Of a DNA stretch of 64,000 nt, positions 27,706 through 35,627 are shown piece after piece (position 1 is the first letter of the stretch; every line of letters begins with the position of its first letter). The translations under genes and the position numbers were made by a program. The DNA lies in NCBI RefSeq assembly GCF_017813355.1, contig NZ_JAGIYZ010000005.1, positions 62,001-126,000 on the forward strand, read 5' to 3'. This DNA is from Roseomonas nitratireducens (lineage in GTDB: Bacteria > Pseudomonadota > Alphaproteobacteria > Acetobacterales > Acetobacteraceae). Under the pieces are notes generated by a model. It had not been told where the DNA came from. It was given only the letters and a program-made list of their open reading frames with translations, and did no database searches.

Positions 27706-28381
27706 CACCCGATGTCCCCAAGGCCAGCGGACCCGCCCGATGCGGGTGGCTTGCCGCAGAGTCTAGCGGATGCAGATCAATGCCACCACGCATGCCGGAC
27801 GCCGCATCGCGACGGCCGCCGCGGCTTCCGTGCGCTCAACAGGATGATCGCGGCCGCCGCCCGGCTTTGTTGCGCGATGGCGCGAGAGAAGGGTGGCGCA
27901 AGGATCTCATCAGGCGCGCGCGCCACCTTCGCCCCATCCCCGTTCCGCCTCCATTGCTGCCGGACTGCTCGCCAGGCTCGGCAGCGCCCTGTCGCGGGTT
28001 CAAGCCGAGGACGCGCAAGCGTTGTGATTTGCTGCTGACCGGTTAGGGACAGTCGCTTTGCGACAGGACCGGGCGGAGAGCGGACCATGACCTGCCCGAC
28101 TCTCCCAACCTAACCCTAGGCAGCGTATTGCATCTCGGGGCAATGCAGGAATATGGGCATGATTCCCCGGCTGCGGCGCCTTTGGCCCGGCGCCGGCGTC
28201 GTCGCGGCAATGTCCCGAGTGTCTATCCATCCGAGGCTGTAGAGCACTGGATGCGTGATCAGCGGTCGCCACAGTGCCATGGCCTTCGTGGCAGCTTAGG
28301 AGACTATGGCGATGGTGTTCCCCGGACCGAGCGCAATTGCGCCTCGACCAACTGCCGGAAGGCAGCGGCGCGTCCCGCCCG
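27706..28381. other. About 675 bases without a recognisable gene
   Basis: Short frames occur on both strands but none shows a family motif or a convincing start. It lies between the Lin0512 pair and a deletion-scarred DUF2254 gene on the same strand, so it should hold the promoter for the Lin0512-mgtA direction. A few stretches look like decayed coding DNA. No transposase could be made out. Confidence 0.5.
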
Positions 28382-28764
28382 TCATGAGCGCGACAGGCCG
28401 AGCCCCTGCGGATTCTCGCGTCGCGCCGAACCGCGGTCGAGTTCGTCGAGCGCGGATCCCTCGATCGCCGAACCGATATGGGCCAGGTAGCGCCGCACGG
28501 GCCCGGCGCGCTCGTCCTCATCGAGCAACTCCTCGAGCCCGATCAGCGCGGCGCGCAACCGCCGCAGCACCTGGATCGAGGTGATCCCGAACATCCGGCC
28601 AGCGCCATCATGCCGGACGCGATCGCCGGTAGCGCCGCGAGCGCCGAGGCGGCCGATATGCCAGGTTCGACATGGGGCAGCAGCGCATGCTCGAGCCTCG
28701 GCAGCGTCGCGGCCCGGAGGATGCTCGCCAGCATGTAGGCGATCGGGATCATCCAGACCGGCAT
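28382..28764 (-). pseudogene. DUF2254 membrane protein gene with a large internal deletion
   Basis: From the ATG at 28764 the frame reads MPVWMIPIAYMLASILRAAT and continues PHVEPGISAASALAALPAIA then SGMMALAG, which is the first TM region of DUF2254 proteins. At about 28597 the reading frame changes, and the sequence continues GITSIQVLRRLRAALIGLEE to a terminal NPQGLGLSRS, which is like the cytoplasmic C-terminal end of the same family. About 300 central residues are absent, and the two ends are out of frame with each other. The product is surely non-functional. The start overlaps the end of the upstream BASS gene by 16 bases, so the intact gene was probably co-transcribed with it. Confidence 0.7.
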
Positions 28765-29630
28765 GGCGTCGGACCTGCGGTGGCACCTCGCGCGAAGATC
28801 CGCGCGGCGACGAAGGCGCAGACCAGCTGCACCGGCAGGGCGAGCACGACCGCGACCACCGTCCGCTCGTCCGGCGCCTCCATCGCGAGCAGCGGCGCCA
28901 GCGCCGCGCCGAGATTGCGCGTGCACATGCCAAGCGCGAGCACGCTCCGTTCGTCCTGCGCGAGACCTCCGCCCGACCGGAAGGCCAGAAGGGTGAGCAG
29001 GCCCAGGAACAGAACTTCCGCTACGACGACCCGGTCGCCGAACGTCGCCGCCATGCTCCGGCCGTACACGACACCGCAGAGCAGCAGCAGCGCGAGGGCC
29101 CCGATCCCGCCCACGCCCTTGGCCCAGGGATGCAGGGTCGCGGCGATCGGCGGCGCCACCGCGAACATCGCCATGCCCGCGAGGAGGGGAAACAGCACCA
29201 GCATCAGGATCGGCTTCGCGACCGTCCAGGCATCCACCGTCAGGCCTGCGGCGACCAGCGGTGCCGCCACCGGCAGCAGGGCCACCGTGCCGAGCGCGGC
29301 CAGCAGCATCGTGGCTGCAGCGTAGCGCATGTCACCCCGCGCGCGCCGGACCAACATGGGCAGAAAGGGCGCACAGGGCGTCAGCGCGATGAGCATGAGC
29401 CCGGTCGTGTAGGACGGATCGAGAAGCAGGAGCTGGCCGATCATCCAGGCGAGCAAAGGCCCCGCTACGAAGCCGAAGGCCAGCACGCGCAGCAGAAAGG
29501 CGCCGTTGCCCATGCAGGCCAGCGCATCCCGCAGACGAAGCTCAAGCCCCATGTCGAGCAGCGAGCCCACCATGAAGGCGATGAGCGATATCCTCACCGC
29601 CAGCGCGAGAGCTGCGTCCAGGTCCTGCAT
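28749..29630 (-). CDS. Bile acid:sodium symporter (BASS) family transporter
   Basis: A 293-residue integral membrane protein with about nine to ten hydrophobic segments. Features fitting the BASS/ACR3 superfamily are the N-terminal IAFMVGSLLDMGLELRLRD, the discontinuous helix GLMLIALTPCAPFLPMLVRR near residues 75-95, and the second crossover motif LGMCTRNLGAALAPLL near 235-250. It likely moves an organic anion with Na+ or H+. It lies 18 bases downstream of ppk2 on the same strand and overlaps the broken DUF2254 gene. The substrate cannot be read from the sequence; arsenite is unlikely because no ars genes are nearby. Confidence 0.75.
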   Translation of the reverse strand: MQDLDAALALAVRISLIAFMVGSLLDMGLELRLRDALACMGNGAFLLRVLAFGFVAGPLLAWMIGQLLLLDPSYTTGLMLIALTPCAPFLPMLVRRARGDMRYAAATMLLAALGTVALLPVAAPLVAAGLTVDAWTVAKPILMLVLFPLLAGMAMFAVAPPIAATLHPWAKGVGGIGALALLLLCGVVYGRSMAATFGDRVVVAEVLFLGLLTLLAFRSGGGLAQDERSVLALGMCTRNLGAALAPLLAMEAPDERTVVAVVLALPVQLVCAFVAARIFARGATAGPTPCRSG

Positions 29631-29648
29631 CGCGACCCGCGGATCCCC

Positions 29649-30548
29649 TCAGCTGGCGTTCGGCGGCGTGCCCACGGTGTCCGGGATCACCTTCCAGGGA
29701 TAGTCAGGCTCGACATAGTCGCCACGCTTCTGGCGCTTGGGCAGTTCCACCTTCTCGCGCTTCGGCGCCTCGTAGGGAATGTGGTGCAGCAGGTGACGGA
29801 TGACATTCAGCCGCGCGCGCTTCTTGTCGTCGGAATGCACCACGTACCAGGGCGCCCAGGAGGAGTCGGTCGCCTTGAACATCGCGTCGCGGGCGCGGGA
29901 ATAGTCATACCAGCGGCTGTAGGATTTGAGATCCATGGGCGACAGCTTCCACAGCTTGCGTCCGTCGTCGATCCGCGCCGCGAGCCGGCGGGTCTGCTCC
30001 TCCATGCCCACCTCGAGCCAGTACTTGAGCAGGATGATGCCGGAGTCGACCATGGCCTTTTCGACGCCCGGCGCCATGTCGAGGAAGTAGCGCACATGCT
30101 CGTCGTCGACGAAGCCCATCACCCGTTCGACGCCGGCGCGGTTGTACCAGGACCGGTCGAAGATCACGATCTCTCCCGCCGCCGGGAAGTGCCGGATGTA
30201 GCGCTGAATGTACATTTGCGATTTCTCGCGCTCCGTCGGCGCCGGAAGCGCGATCGTGCGGAAGACGCGGGGGCTGACGCGTTCGGTGATCGCCTTGATC
30301 GTGCCGCCCTTGCCTGCACCGTCGCGGCCTTCGAACACGATGCAGACGCGTGCGCCGGTCTTCTGCGTCCACATCTGCAGCTTCACCAACTCCACATGCA
30401 GGTCGTGAAGCGCCTTTTCGTAGGCCTTGCGGGTCAGCTTGCCGTCCGGCTTGAAGATCGACCGCTCCTTGCCGGCCGCTGCCCCGCCCGGCGCGCTCTC
30501 CTGTCTGGGTCGTACCTTCTTCCCGTCCTGCTTCTGCTTCTTCGACAT
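29649..30548 (-). CDS. ppk2: Polyphosphate kinase 2
   Basis: A 299-residue PPK2-family kinase that transfers phosphate between polyphosphate and nucleoside diphosphates or monophosphates. It has a Lys-rich N-terminal extension, Walker A as FEGRDGAGKGG near residues 76-86, the lid region ALPAPTEREKSQMYIQRYIR, and Walker B FDRSWYNRAGVERVMGF near 135-151. The single-domain length fits class I (NDP-preferring) enzymes. ATG 30548 was chosen over 30560 as the usual MSKK-type beginning. It lies in a minus-strand unit with a small conserved protein upstream (40 bases) and the BASS transporter downstream. One dyad motif precedes this unit. Confidence 0.9.
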   Translation of the reverse strand: MSKKQKQDGKKVRPRQESAPGGAAAGKERSIFKPDGKLTRKAYEKALHDLHVELVKLQMWTQKTGARVCIVFEGRDGAGKGGTIKAITERVSPRVFRTIALPAPTEREKSQMYIQRYIRHFPAAGEIVIFDRSWYNRAGVERVMGFVDDEHVRYFLDMAPGVEKAMVDSGIILLKYWLEVGMEEQTRRLAARIDDGRKLWKLSPMDLKSYSRWYDYSRARDAMFKATDSSWAPWYVVHSDDKKRARLNVIRHLLHHIPYEAPKREKVELPKRQKRGDYVEPDYPWKVIPDTVGTPPNAS

Positions 30549-30588
30549 CGTGGCTTCCACTTGGTCCGAGGGCAGGGGCGGAAGGCGA

Positions 30589-31044
30589 TCAGCCTTCCTC
30601 GGGATGCTTCCAGCTCAGAAACCAGCCGCAATCTCCCGGCATGCCGCCAGGCCAGTCGACGATCTCGACCTGGAGTTGGAAGCCTCGCGGCTGCAGTTCC
30701 TTCACGTAGAATTCGAAGGCCCGCTTCGGGAATCCTTCGAGCCGCGCATACCAATTCGGGTCATGGGTGGTGATACCGCGCCCGGAATCGGGCAGCCATT
30801 CGGACGGGAACTGCAACACCTGCACGCGCTTCTCGCCGTTCTCGACGGCGCGGCGCACCACCGCCGCGATGCGCTCGAGCGCCTCGGGCTGCACCTCGCG
30901 CTCGTTGAAGGCTTCGCGCAACGCAGCGCGTTCGTCCTTCGCGGCCGCTTCCGCGGCGCGACGTTCGTCCTCCGCACGCTTCCGCTTCTGCGCGATCGTG
31001 TCCCAGATGGCCTGGACACTGAGGTTGGATGCATCGAGAGCCAT
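30589..31044 (-). CDS. Conserved hypothetical protein upstream of ppk2
   Basis: A 151-residue soluble protein. The first about 70 residues form a charged coiled coil (WDTIAQKRKRAEDERRAAEA and onward). The second half is a compact alpha/beta domain with RVQVLQFPSEWLPDSGRGI, DPNWYARLEGFPKRAFEFY and a Trp-rich end GDCGWFLSWKHPEEG. I do not recognise a named family. Being the first gene of the ppk2 unit, it may be a partner or stress-related accessory (inference). The conserved dyad at 31165-31179 lies about 120 bases upstream of the start. Confidence 0.65.
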   Translation of the reverse strand: MALDASNLSVQAIWDTIAQKRKRAEDERRAAEAAAKDERAALREAFNEREVQPEALERIAAVVRRAVENGEKRVQVLQFPSEWLPDSGRGITTHDPNWYARLEGFPKRAFEFYVKELQPRGFQLQVEIVDWPGGMPGDCGWFLSWKHPEEG

Positions 31045-31164
31045 GTCACCTCCGCCTTGCCTGTCGCCGAGCCGGCCACTGCCGACTGCTTGAGGCCTAC
31101 GCTTCCCGAAGGAGCATAGCGGTGCGCACGGCGCGTGGCTGGAATATCCCTCCGCGCCGGGCGT

Positions 31165-31179
31165 ACGTTACCGTGACGT
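31165..31179. promoter_or_regulatory. Dyad motif copy A (upstream of the ppk2 unit)
   Basis: ACGTTACCGTGACGT, a 15-bp near-palindrome with 6 of 7 base pairs matching about the central C. It lies between the 3' end of the TPR regulator gene and the start of the minus-strand ppk2 unit. Copies of the same motif lie at 32939 and 34951. Likely an operator; the protein that binds it is unknown. Confidence 0.5.
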
Positions 31180-31192
31180 GCGCCGCACCAGG

Positions 31193-32776
31193 TCAGCTCG
31201 CGCAAGTCATTGCAGGCGGGGCGCTCGCGCCCGCAGCCTTCGCGAGCCCGGCCGTCACCAGTTCCACAAGTCGCGGATGAAGGTTCCTTTGGGTGAGATC
31301 CGCCTTGGCGTGGAGGAGATAGTCCGGACGGATTGCGCGCAACGCCCTGACTGCCGTGGCGGCATCATGCCAAAGCCCCAGTTCCGCGGCCGCGACGGCC
31401 TCCGCCGCATACCCGTAGACCACGCCCGGCGCATCCACCTTGCGCGCCTCGCTCAGCGCTGCCTCGAAGCGGCCGTGCCAAAGATGCCAGAGCGCGAGGC
31501 CGATGCGGTAGGTGGAAGGCTGTGCCGGATTGCGCATGTAGGAGCCTTCGAGCAGCGGCACGGCCCTTTCCCAGTTCGCGAGGTTCGCGTACCGCACGCC
31601 GAGTTCCGCCATGATGTCCGTGTCGTTCGGATTGAGATGGAGGCCGGTCTCAAGTGCCGCGACGGCGCTGGGCACATCGCCTCCGAACCAGTAGGCCATG
31701 CCCAGTGCATGGTGGCTGTGGCTCGACAGCGGGGCGAGGTCGACCGCGCGCCGGCCGAGCGTCAGGGCCCGTGCGAGACACCCCGCCCTCTCGTCTCCGG
31801 CGACATAGCCGTATCGGTATCCGTCCGCGAGCAGGAGCGAGAGGCAGGCATACGCATCCGCGAAGCACGGTTCGCGGCGGATCGCGTCCTCGAGATCCTC
31901 GCGCAGCATGGCGAACATGCGGCGGTCGAAGGTGCGCCAGTACTGGTAGAAGCGGATGACGCAGTCATAGGCTGTCAGGCTTCTGACCGGCTTCCCTTCC
32001 ACCTCCGGAGCCTTGTGGGCGTACAGCGCCCCGTAGGGCTGGGCGAGGCTGCGCACGACGGCGGAGGCGACTTCGTCGCGAGCCGTCGCGATCGCCGCGG
32101 GATCGAGGTCGTGCGTGAACAACCCGCCCCAGACGCAGCGACCCGTCCTCGCGTCGGTCAGCAGCACATCCGCGGTGAAGCGGTCCCCGGACACGCAGGT
32201 ACCTCCGGTGACCACGTAGTCCGGATCGAGCGATCCTCCGTGCGGCTCCGGAGACATCGCCGTCTCCGCGCCGAACACGAGGAGCTGCGTGTACCGCGTG
32301 AGACCCACGATGACCTGCCGCGTGAAGCCCCGCGTGAAGCTTGGGTAGGCGGAGTGGTCTCCCTCCTCGTCGAACGGGCGAACGAGGATTGCGGGTCCGC
32401 TTCTGCCGGCAACCGGTACGTCGGTGCGTGACGGCGCCTCTCTGCCGACCTCGAAGGACGGCACATAGGAGCCGCGGGGAATGGAGATCCGGACCATCTC
32501 TCCGGACCCGGCCATCAGGTAGAAGCGCTCGAGCGCGCGCCGCAGCCGGCCGGCTTCGATCCGGACAATCGAGTCCACCTGAGGGTCGAAATCGGCCTGG
32601 CGACCGAAGACCAAGGTCGCGATCGCGTAGGCCTTGATGCGGTCGGCGCGGCCGGCCAGCGTCTCCTCGACGATGTAGCTGAGAAAATGTCGATTGCGCG
32701 ACGAGGCGTCGAACGCCCGGGAGTCGAGGATCCTCGCCAGTTCCCGGCGAATGGCAGCTTCATCCAAGCCGCTCAT
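31193..32776 (-). CDS. TPR-containing regulatory protein (adenylate-cyclase-associated N-terminal type)
   Basis: A 527-residue protein. Residues 1-110 carry IRRELARILDSRAFDASSRN, RHFLSYIVEETLAGRADRIK, TLVFGRQADFDPQVDSIVRI and the EAGRLRRALERFY helix, ending IPRGSYVPSF. This DNA-binding-like module is often found in front of cyclase or TPR domains. Residues about 130-250 form a TolB-like alpha/beta domain (ILVRPFDEEGD; VTGGTCVSGDRFTADVLL), and about 270-510 form TPR repeats (HHALGMAYWFGGDVPSAVAA; DIMAELGVRYANLANWERAV). No cyclase catalytic domain is present. ATG 32776 starts the conserved module; longer in-frame starts add unconserved sequence. It is divergent from the porin gene, with motif copy B between them, and is a candidate regulator of the island. 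Confidence 0.75.
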   Translation of the reverse strand: MSGLDEAAIRRELARILDSRAFDASSRNRHFLSYIVEETLAGRADRIKAYAIATLVFGRQADFDPQVDSIVRIEAGRLRRALERFYLMAGSGEMVRISIPRGSYVPSFEVGREAPSRTDVPVAGRSGPAILVRPFDEEGDHSAYPSFTRGFTRQVIVGLTRYTQLLVFGAETAMSPEPHGGSLDPDYVVTGGTCVSGDRFTADVLLTDARTGRCVWGGLFTHDLDPAAIATARDEVASAVVRSLAQPYGALYAHKAPEVEGKPVRSLTAYDCVIRFYQYWRTFDRRMFAMLREDLEDAIRREPCFADAYACLSLLLADGYRYGYVAGDERAGCLARALTLGRRAVDLAPLSSHSHHALGMAYWFGGDVPSAVAALETGLHLNPNDTDIMAELGVRYANLANWERAVPLLEGSYMRNPAQPSTYRIGLALWHLWHGRFEAALSEARKVDAPGVVYGYAAEAVAAAELGLWHDAATAVRALRAIRPDYLLHAKADLTQRNLHPRLVELVTAGLAKAAGASAPPAMTCAS

Positions 32777-33180
32777 CTTATCTCTCCCCAGACCGCCGGG
32801 CACATGGAACCAGGCTACGCCACCGAAAGTATTGTCGATCATCAATGAGGCCGTCGACTGCGGAATTCGTCGCATCCCGAGAATGAAACGCGTGCATCAC
32901 GGTGCGGACGCTTGCGGAAGCTGCGTCGGGCGATCGCGATGTTACCGTGACGTACTCCCGGCAACATCGGTGCACGGCCCCCAATGTGTCCGTGCCATGG
33001 AACTCCGCCCACGCTCAACGCGCCGGCTCGTTGCCCTGGACAGGCGAGCGCAAGCGGCGCTCCCGGGGCGGGCGCTTGCGATGCGCCGGGGCGTGCGCGC
33101 GGGGTTGGGGCACGGAGCTCGCCGCGGGGATGATCGAATGACGAAGCACATTTGCTTCGCCGGGAACGAGGCTTGAACGC
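32777..33180. other. 404-base divergent promoter region between TPR regulator and porin
   Basis: No gene is visible. It contains dyad copy B (32939-32953), about 165 bases from the regulator start and about 228 bases from the porin start. No clear -35/-10 pair stands out. The plus-strand stretch nearest the porin (33010-33140) is very GC-rich and may form leader structure. Confidence 0.5.
32939..32953. promoter_or_regulatory. Dyad motif copy B (between TPR regulator and porin)
   Basis: ATGTTACCGTGACGT, with 5 of 7 palindromic pairs. The 13-base core GTTACCGTGACGT is identical to copy A, and the following ACT is shared with copy C. Its position in a divergent spacer could control both the regulator and the porin. 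Confidence 0.5.
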
Positions 33181-34785
33181 ATGCAGCAGCGCAGGCGTGC
33201 CGGACTGTTTCTCGCAACCGGGGCTGGCATCGCCGCTCTCTCGGGGGCTTCGCCGGCCCTCGCGCAGACCACGGAAGATCTCCTGCGCCGCATCGACGCC
33301 CTGCAAAGACGGGTTGAGGAACTCGAGAGCGCGCGGCGCACCGAGCCGCGCACAGCGCGCACGACGGCGCCTCCGGCGGTCGCGCCCGCCTCACGCGCGT
33401 CTCGCCCCGCCGCGCCGGCTGCCGCGCCGGTCGTGGCCGCCGCGGCCCCTCCGCCGCAGACGCCGCGCGTCACGCGGGAGGAAGTCGACGAGGCCCTGCG
33501 CGGAAGCCTGCCCGGTTCCTGGCGGGTACCGGGCACCGACACTTCCGTGCGGCTCTATGGCTTCGGCAAGGCCAGCATGTGGAGCGGCGTGAACGTCCGC
33601 GATCGCGGCGATGCGCCCGCGGTGCAGGGCATACCGCTTGCCGGCAGCGCCGCCGACCAGCAGGGCGGGGACCTCAACTTCACGGCCCGGCGCTCACGCA
33701 TCGGGTTCGAGACGCACACGCCCTCCGAGTGGGGGCCGATCCTGACGCGCGTCGAACTCGACTTCGCCGGCGACCTGCCGAGCGCCTCGGGCGCCGCAAC
33801 CTCCTCGGGCTACATGCCGAGGCTGCGCCATGCGTTCGTGGAAGTGGGAGGGGACGTCTTCCGCGTGCTCGTCGGCCAGTCGAACAGCCTGTGGAACGAG
33901 GGCCTGATCGAAACCTTGAGCGACGCGACCTTCCTGAACGCCTCGGCCGTGCGCCAGGCGCAGATACGCCTGACCGGCCGGCTCGCGGACGGCCTGACGG
34001 GACAGGTCTCCATCGAGGCACCCTATACGGACTACACGAGCACCGCCGGGACCTTCTATCCGGACTCGACCTTCGACGGCGGCGCCAGCCCAGCCTTCAA
34101 CCAGGTGCCCGACCTTCTCGGCCGCCTGACCTATCGCGGGGATTTCGGCGAGGCGTCGCTGCGCGGCGTCGTGCGGCAGCTCAAGGTGGAGACGGACGGG
34201 ACAGCGGCCGCAGGGGCGGGTTCGCAGAGCACGATCGGCTGGGGTTTCGCCCTGAACACGAACCTCGCGCTGCGAAATCTATGGCAGGGCTTCGGCCACG
34301 ACCAGCTGATCGGCATGGCCTATTACGGCGAGGGGATCGGCCGCTACTTCGACTCCGCCTATGCCGGCCAGGGCGCGTACACGAACCTCGGGCTTCCGGG
34401 CGCGACCACAAGCTTCAGCCTCGATGCCACGCCGGTCTGGGGCTTCCTTGTCGGTTACCGGCTCGCTTGGCTGACGCAACTGCGCAGCACCTTCGCCTAC
34501 GCCTACGCGCGGCAGGAAAATCCCACCTACGTCTCGGCCTTCGCACAGGGATCCGCGGCGGCGCTCGCCGCAAACCGCGAGATGCAGATGGCGGTCGCCA
34601 ACCTGATCTGGAGCCCCTTCGCGCGGGAGACGGGCGGGCGGCTGTCCAACGGCTGGCTCGATGTCGGCGTGGAATACATCTTCTTTCGTCGTGACATCGA
34701 AGGCGGCGCCGCCGCCGCAGGCGGGGCTCTGTCCGGCCACGGCATCGAGCACCGGGTACAGACCAGCCTGATCGCGCGCTTCTAG
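33181..34785 (+). CDS. DcaP-like outer-membrane porin
   Basis: A 534-residue outer-membrane protein. The signal peptide ends about residue 28 (ASPALA-Q). A short coiled coil follows (TTEDLLRRIDALQRRVEELE), as in trimeric DcaP porins, then an Ala/Pro-rich linker (about 55-105) and a beta-barrel from about residue 120, with alternating strands such as SVRLYGFGKASMWSG, RRSRIGFETHTPSEWGPILT and FRVLVGQSNSLWNEGLIETL, ending in the C-terminal Phe expected for BAM recognition (SLIARF). DcaP porins pass small negatively charged acids; transport of organic acids linked to the PFL operon is plausible (inference). Translation starts at ATG 33181. Confidence 0.85.
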   Translation: MQQRRRAGLFLATGAGIAALSGASPALAQTTEDLLRRIDALQRRVEELESARRTEPRTARTTAPPAVAPASRASRPAAPAAAPVVAAAAPPPQTPRVTREEVDEALRGSLPGSWRVPGTDTSVRLYGFGKASMWSGVNVRDRGDAPAVQGIPLAGSAADQQGGDLNFTARRSRIGFETHTPSEWGPILTRVELDFAGDLPSASGAATSSGYMPRLRHAFVEVGGDVFRVLVGQSNSLWNEGLIETLSDATFLNASAVRQAQIRLTGRLADGLTGQVSIEAPYTDYTSTAGTFYPDSTFDGGASPAFNQVPDLLGRLTYRGDFGEASLRGVVRQLKVETDGTAAAGAGSQSTIGWGFALNTNLALRNLWQGFGHDQLIGMAYYGEGIGRYFDSAYAGQGAYTNLGLPGATTSFSLDATPVWGFLVGYRLAWLTQLRSTFAYAYARQENPTYVSAFAQGSAAALAANREMQMAVANLIWSPFARETGGRLSNGWLDVGVEYIFFRRDIEGGAAAAGGALSGHGIEHRVQTSLIARF

Positions 34786-34950
34786 CGGAGCGCGGTCGCG
34801 TGCGAATTCCATACGGCGCGGCTGTTTCGGACAGGCGACGCGCCGCGCTTGGGACCATGTCGAGGAACGCTCCGCGATGGCGCATGGCGGCCATCGACGG
34901 CCACGGGTGAGACCGCATCGATCCACGTGGATGCCGGCGGGCGACGCTTG

Positions 34951-34965
34951 AAGTCACCGTGACGT
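34951..34965. promoter_or_regulatory. Dyad motif copy C (upstream of the PFL operon)
   Basis: AAGTCACCGTGACGT, with 6 of 7 palindromic pairs and a perfect GTCAC-C-GTGAC core. It lies 58 bases before the first gene of the ackA-pflB-pflA operon. Apart from one T-to-C change, the core matches copies A and B. Confidence 0.5.
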
Positions 34966-35022
34966 ACTTACCCTCACCTGGTCACCACGGCGCAAATGAG
35001 GGTGGTCCGAAGAGCAACGACG

Positions 35023-35292
35023 ATGCCATCCGCGCCTTCACACAGCCCCGAACTCGCGATCGTCCTCGACGTCTTTCCCGATGAGGCGCCGCTGGTGAGG
35101 CGACTCTTCCTGGCGGACCCGGCCTTCCGCAGCGCCTGCGAGGACTACCGCCTCGCGCGGGACGGCCTCGAGTCCTTTGAACGCCTTCGGCGCGAAGGCC
35201 CGCGCCCTGAAGTCGAGGACTACCAACGCGTCGTACGCGAACTGGAGAGCGAGATGCGTGGAATGATCCGATCGGCACGGGGTCGAACGTGA
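35023..35292 (+). CDS. Small hypothetical protein, first gene of the PFL operon
   Basis: An approximately 89-residue acidic helical protein (LAIVLDVFPDEAPLVRRLFL, FRSACEDYRLARDGLESFER and a C-terminal helix VEDYQRVVRELESEM). There is no signal peptide or TM. ATG 35023 is preferred, and ATG 34996 would add nine residues; neither has a strong ribosome site. Its stop overlaps the next start as GTGA, so coupling with the operon is likely. I do not recognise a family. Confidence 0.55.
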   Translation: MPSAPSHSPELAIVLDVFPDEAPLVRRLFLADPAFRSACEDYRLARDGLESFERLRREGPRPEVEDYQRVVRELESEMRGMIRSARGRT

Positions 35293-35627
35293 CCGGCTTC
35301 GACGCAGCGCGTTCTTCCGAGCGCGGTCCGGCGACGGTTACTTCCGCCAGCAACGGCGTGATCCGGCACGGGCCTTCGCTGCGTCATCGATTGCTGACGA
35401 TCGCCGTATGCACTGCCCTCGGGGCCGCGACGGCGTTGGGGCAGGTGCTTGCGCCGATCGCGCTCCATCCCGACCAGCTGCTGACGCAGATGCCGACGGC
35501 GGCGAGCTACCCGCTCGAGATCGTGCAGGCGAAGCGCTGGCGTGATCGCGATGCAAGCCTCTCGGACGAGGCCCCGAGCCCCCTCGTCCCCATCGTCGCC
35601 GCCGCCCGGCAGGAACGCGCGGCATGA
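35289..35627 (+). CDS. Truncated DUF3300-like secreted protein
   Basis: A 112-residue product starting at GTG 35289. A hydrophobic signal-like segment (LLTIAVCTALGAATALGQ, about residues 35-52) is followed by VLAPIALHPDQLLTQMPTAA and SYPLEIVQAKRW, which matches the opening of the DUF3300 domain. The domain normally runs well over 200 residues, but here it stops about 40 residues later. The frame is intact and fits between two 4-base overlaps (GTGA with the gene before, ATGA with ackA), so it is either a shortened but kept coupling gene or a decayed one. Function unknown. Confidence 0.5.
   Translation: MTGFDAARSSERGPATVTSASNGVIRHGPSLRHRLLTIAVCTALGAATALGQVLAPIALHPDQLLTQMPTAASYPLEIVQAKRWRDRDASLSDEAPSPLVPIVAAARQERAA

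Noticed and set aside
27983-28003. GGTTCAAGCC, another T-arm-like string
   Set aside because: Flanking bases do not pair as a T-stem and no other tRNA arms are present.
28581-30773. A 730-codon open frame on the plus strand
   Set aside because: Antisense to the DUF2254 remnant, BASS and ppk2 genes; composition is that of a shadow frame.
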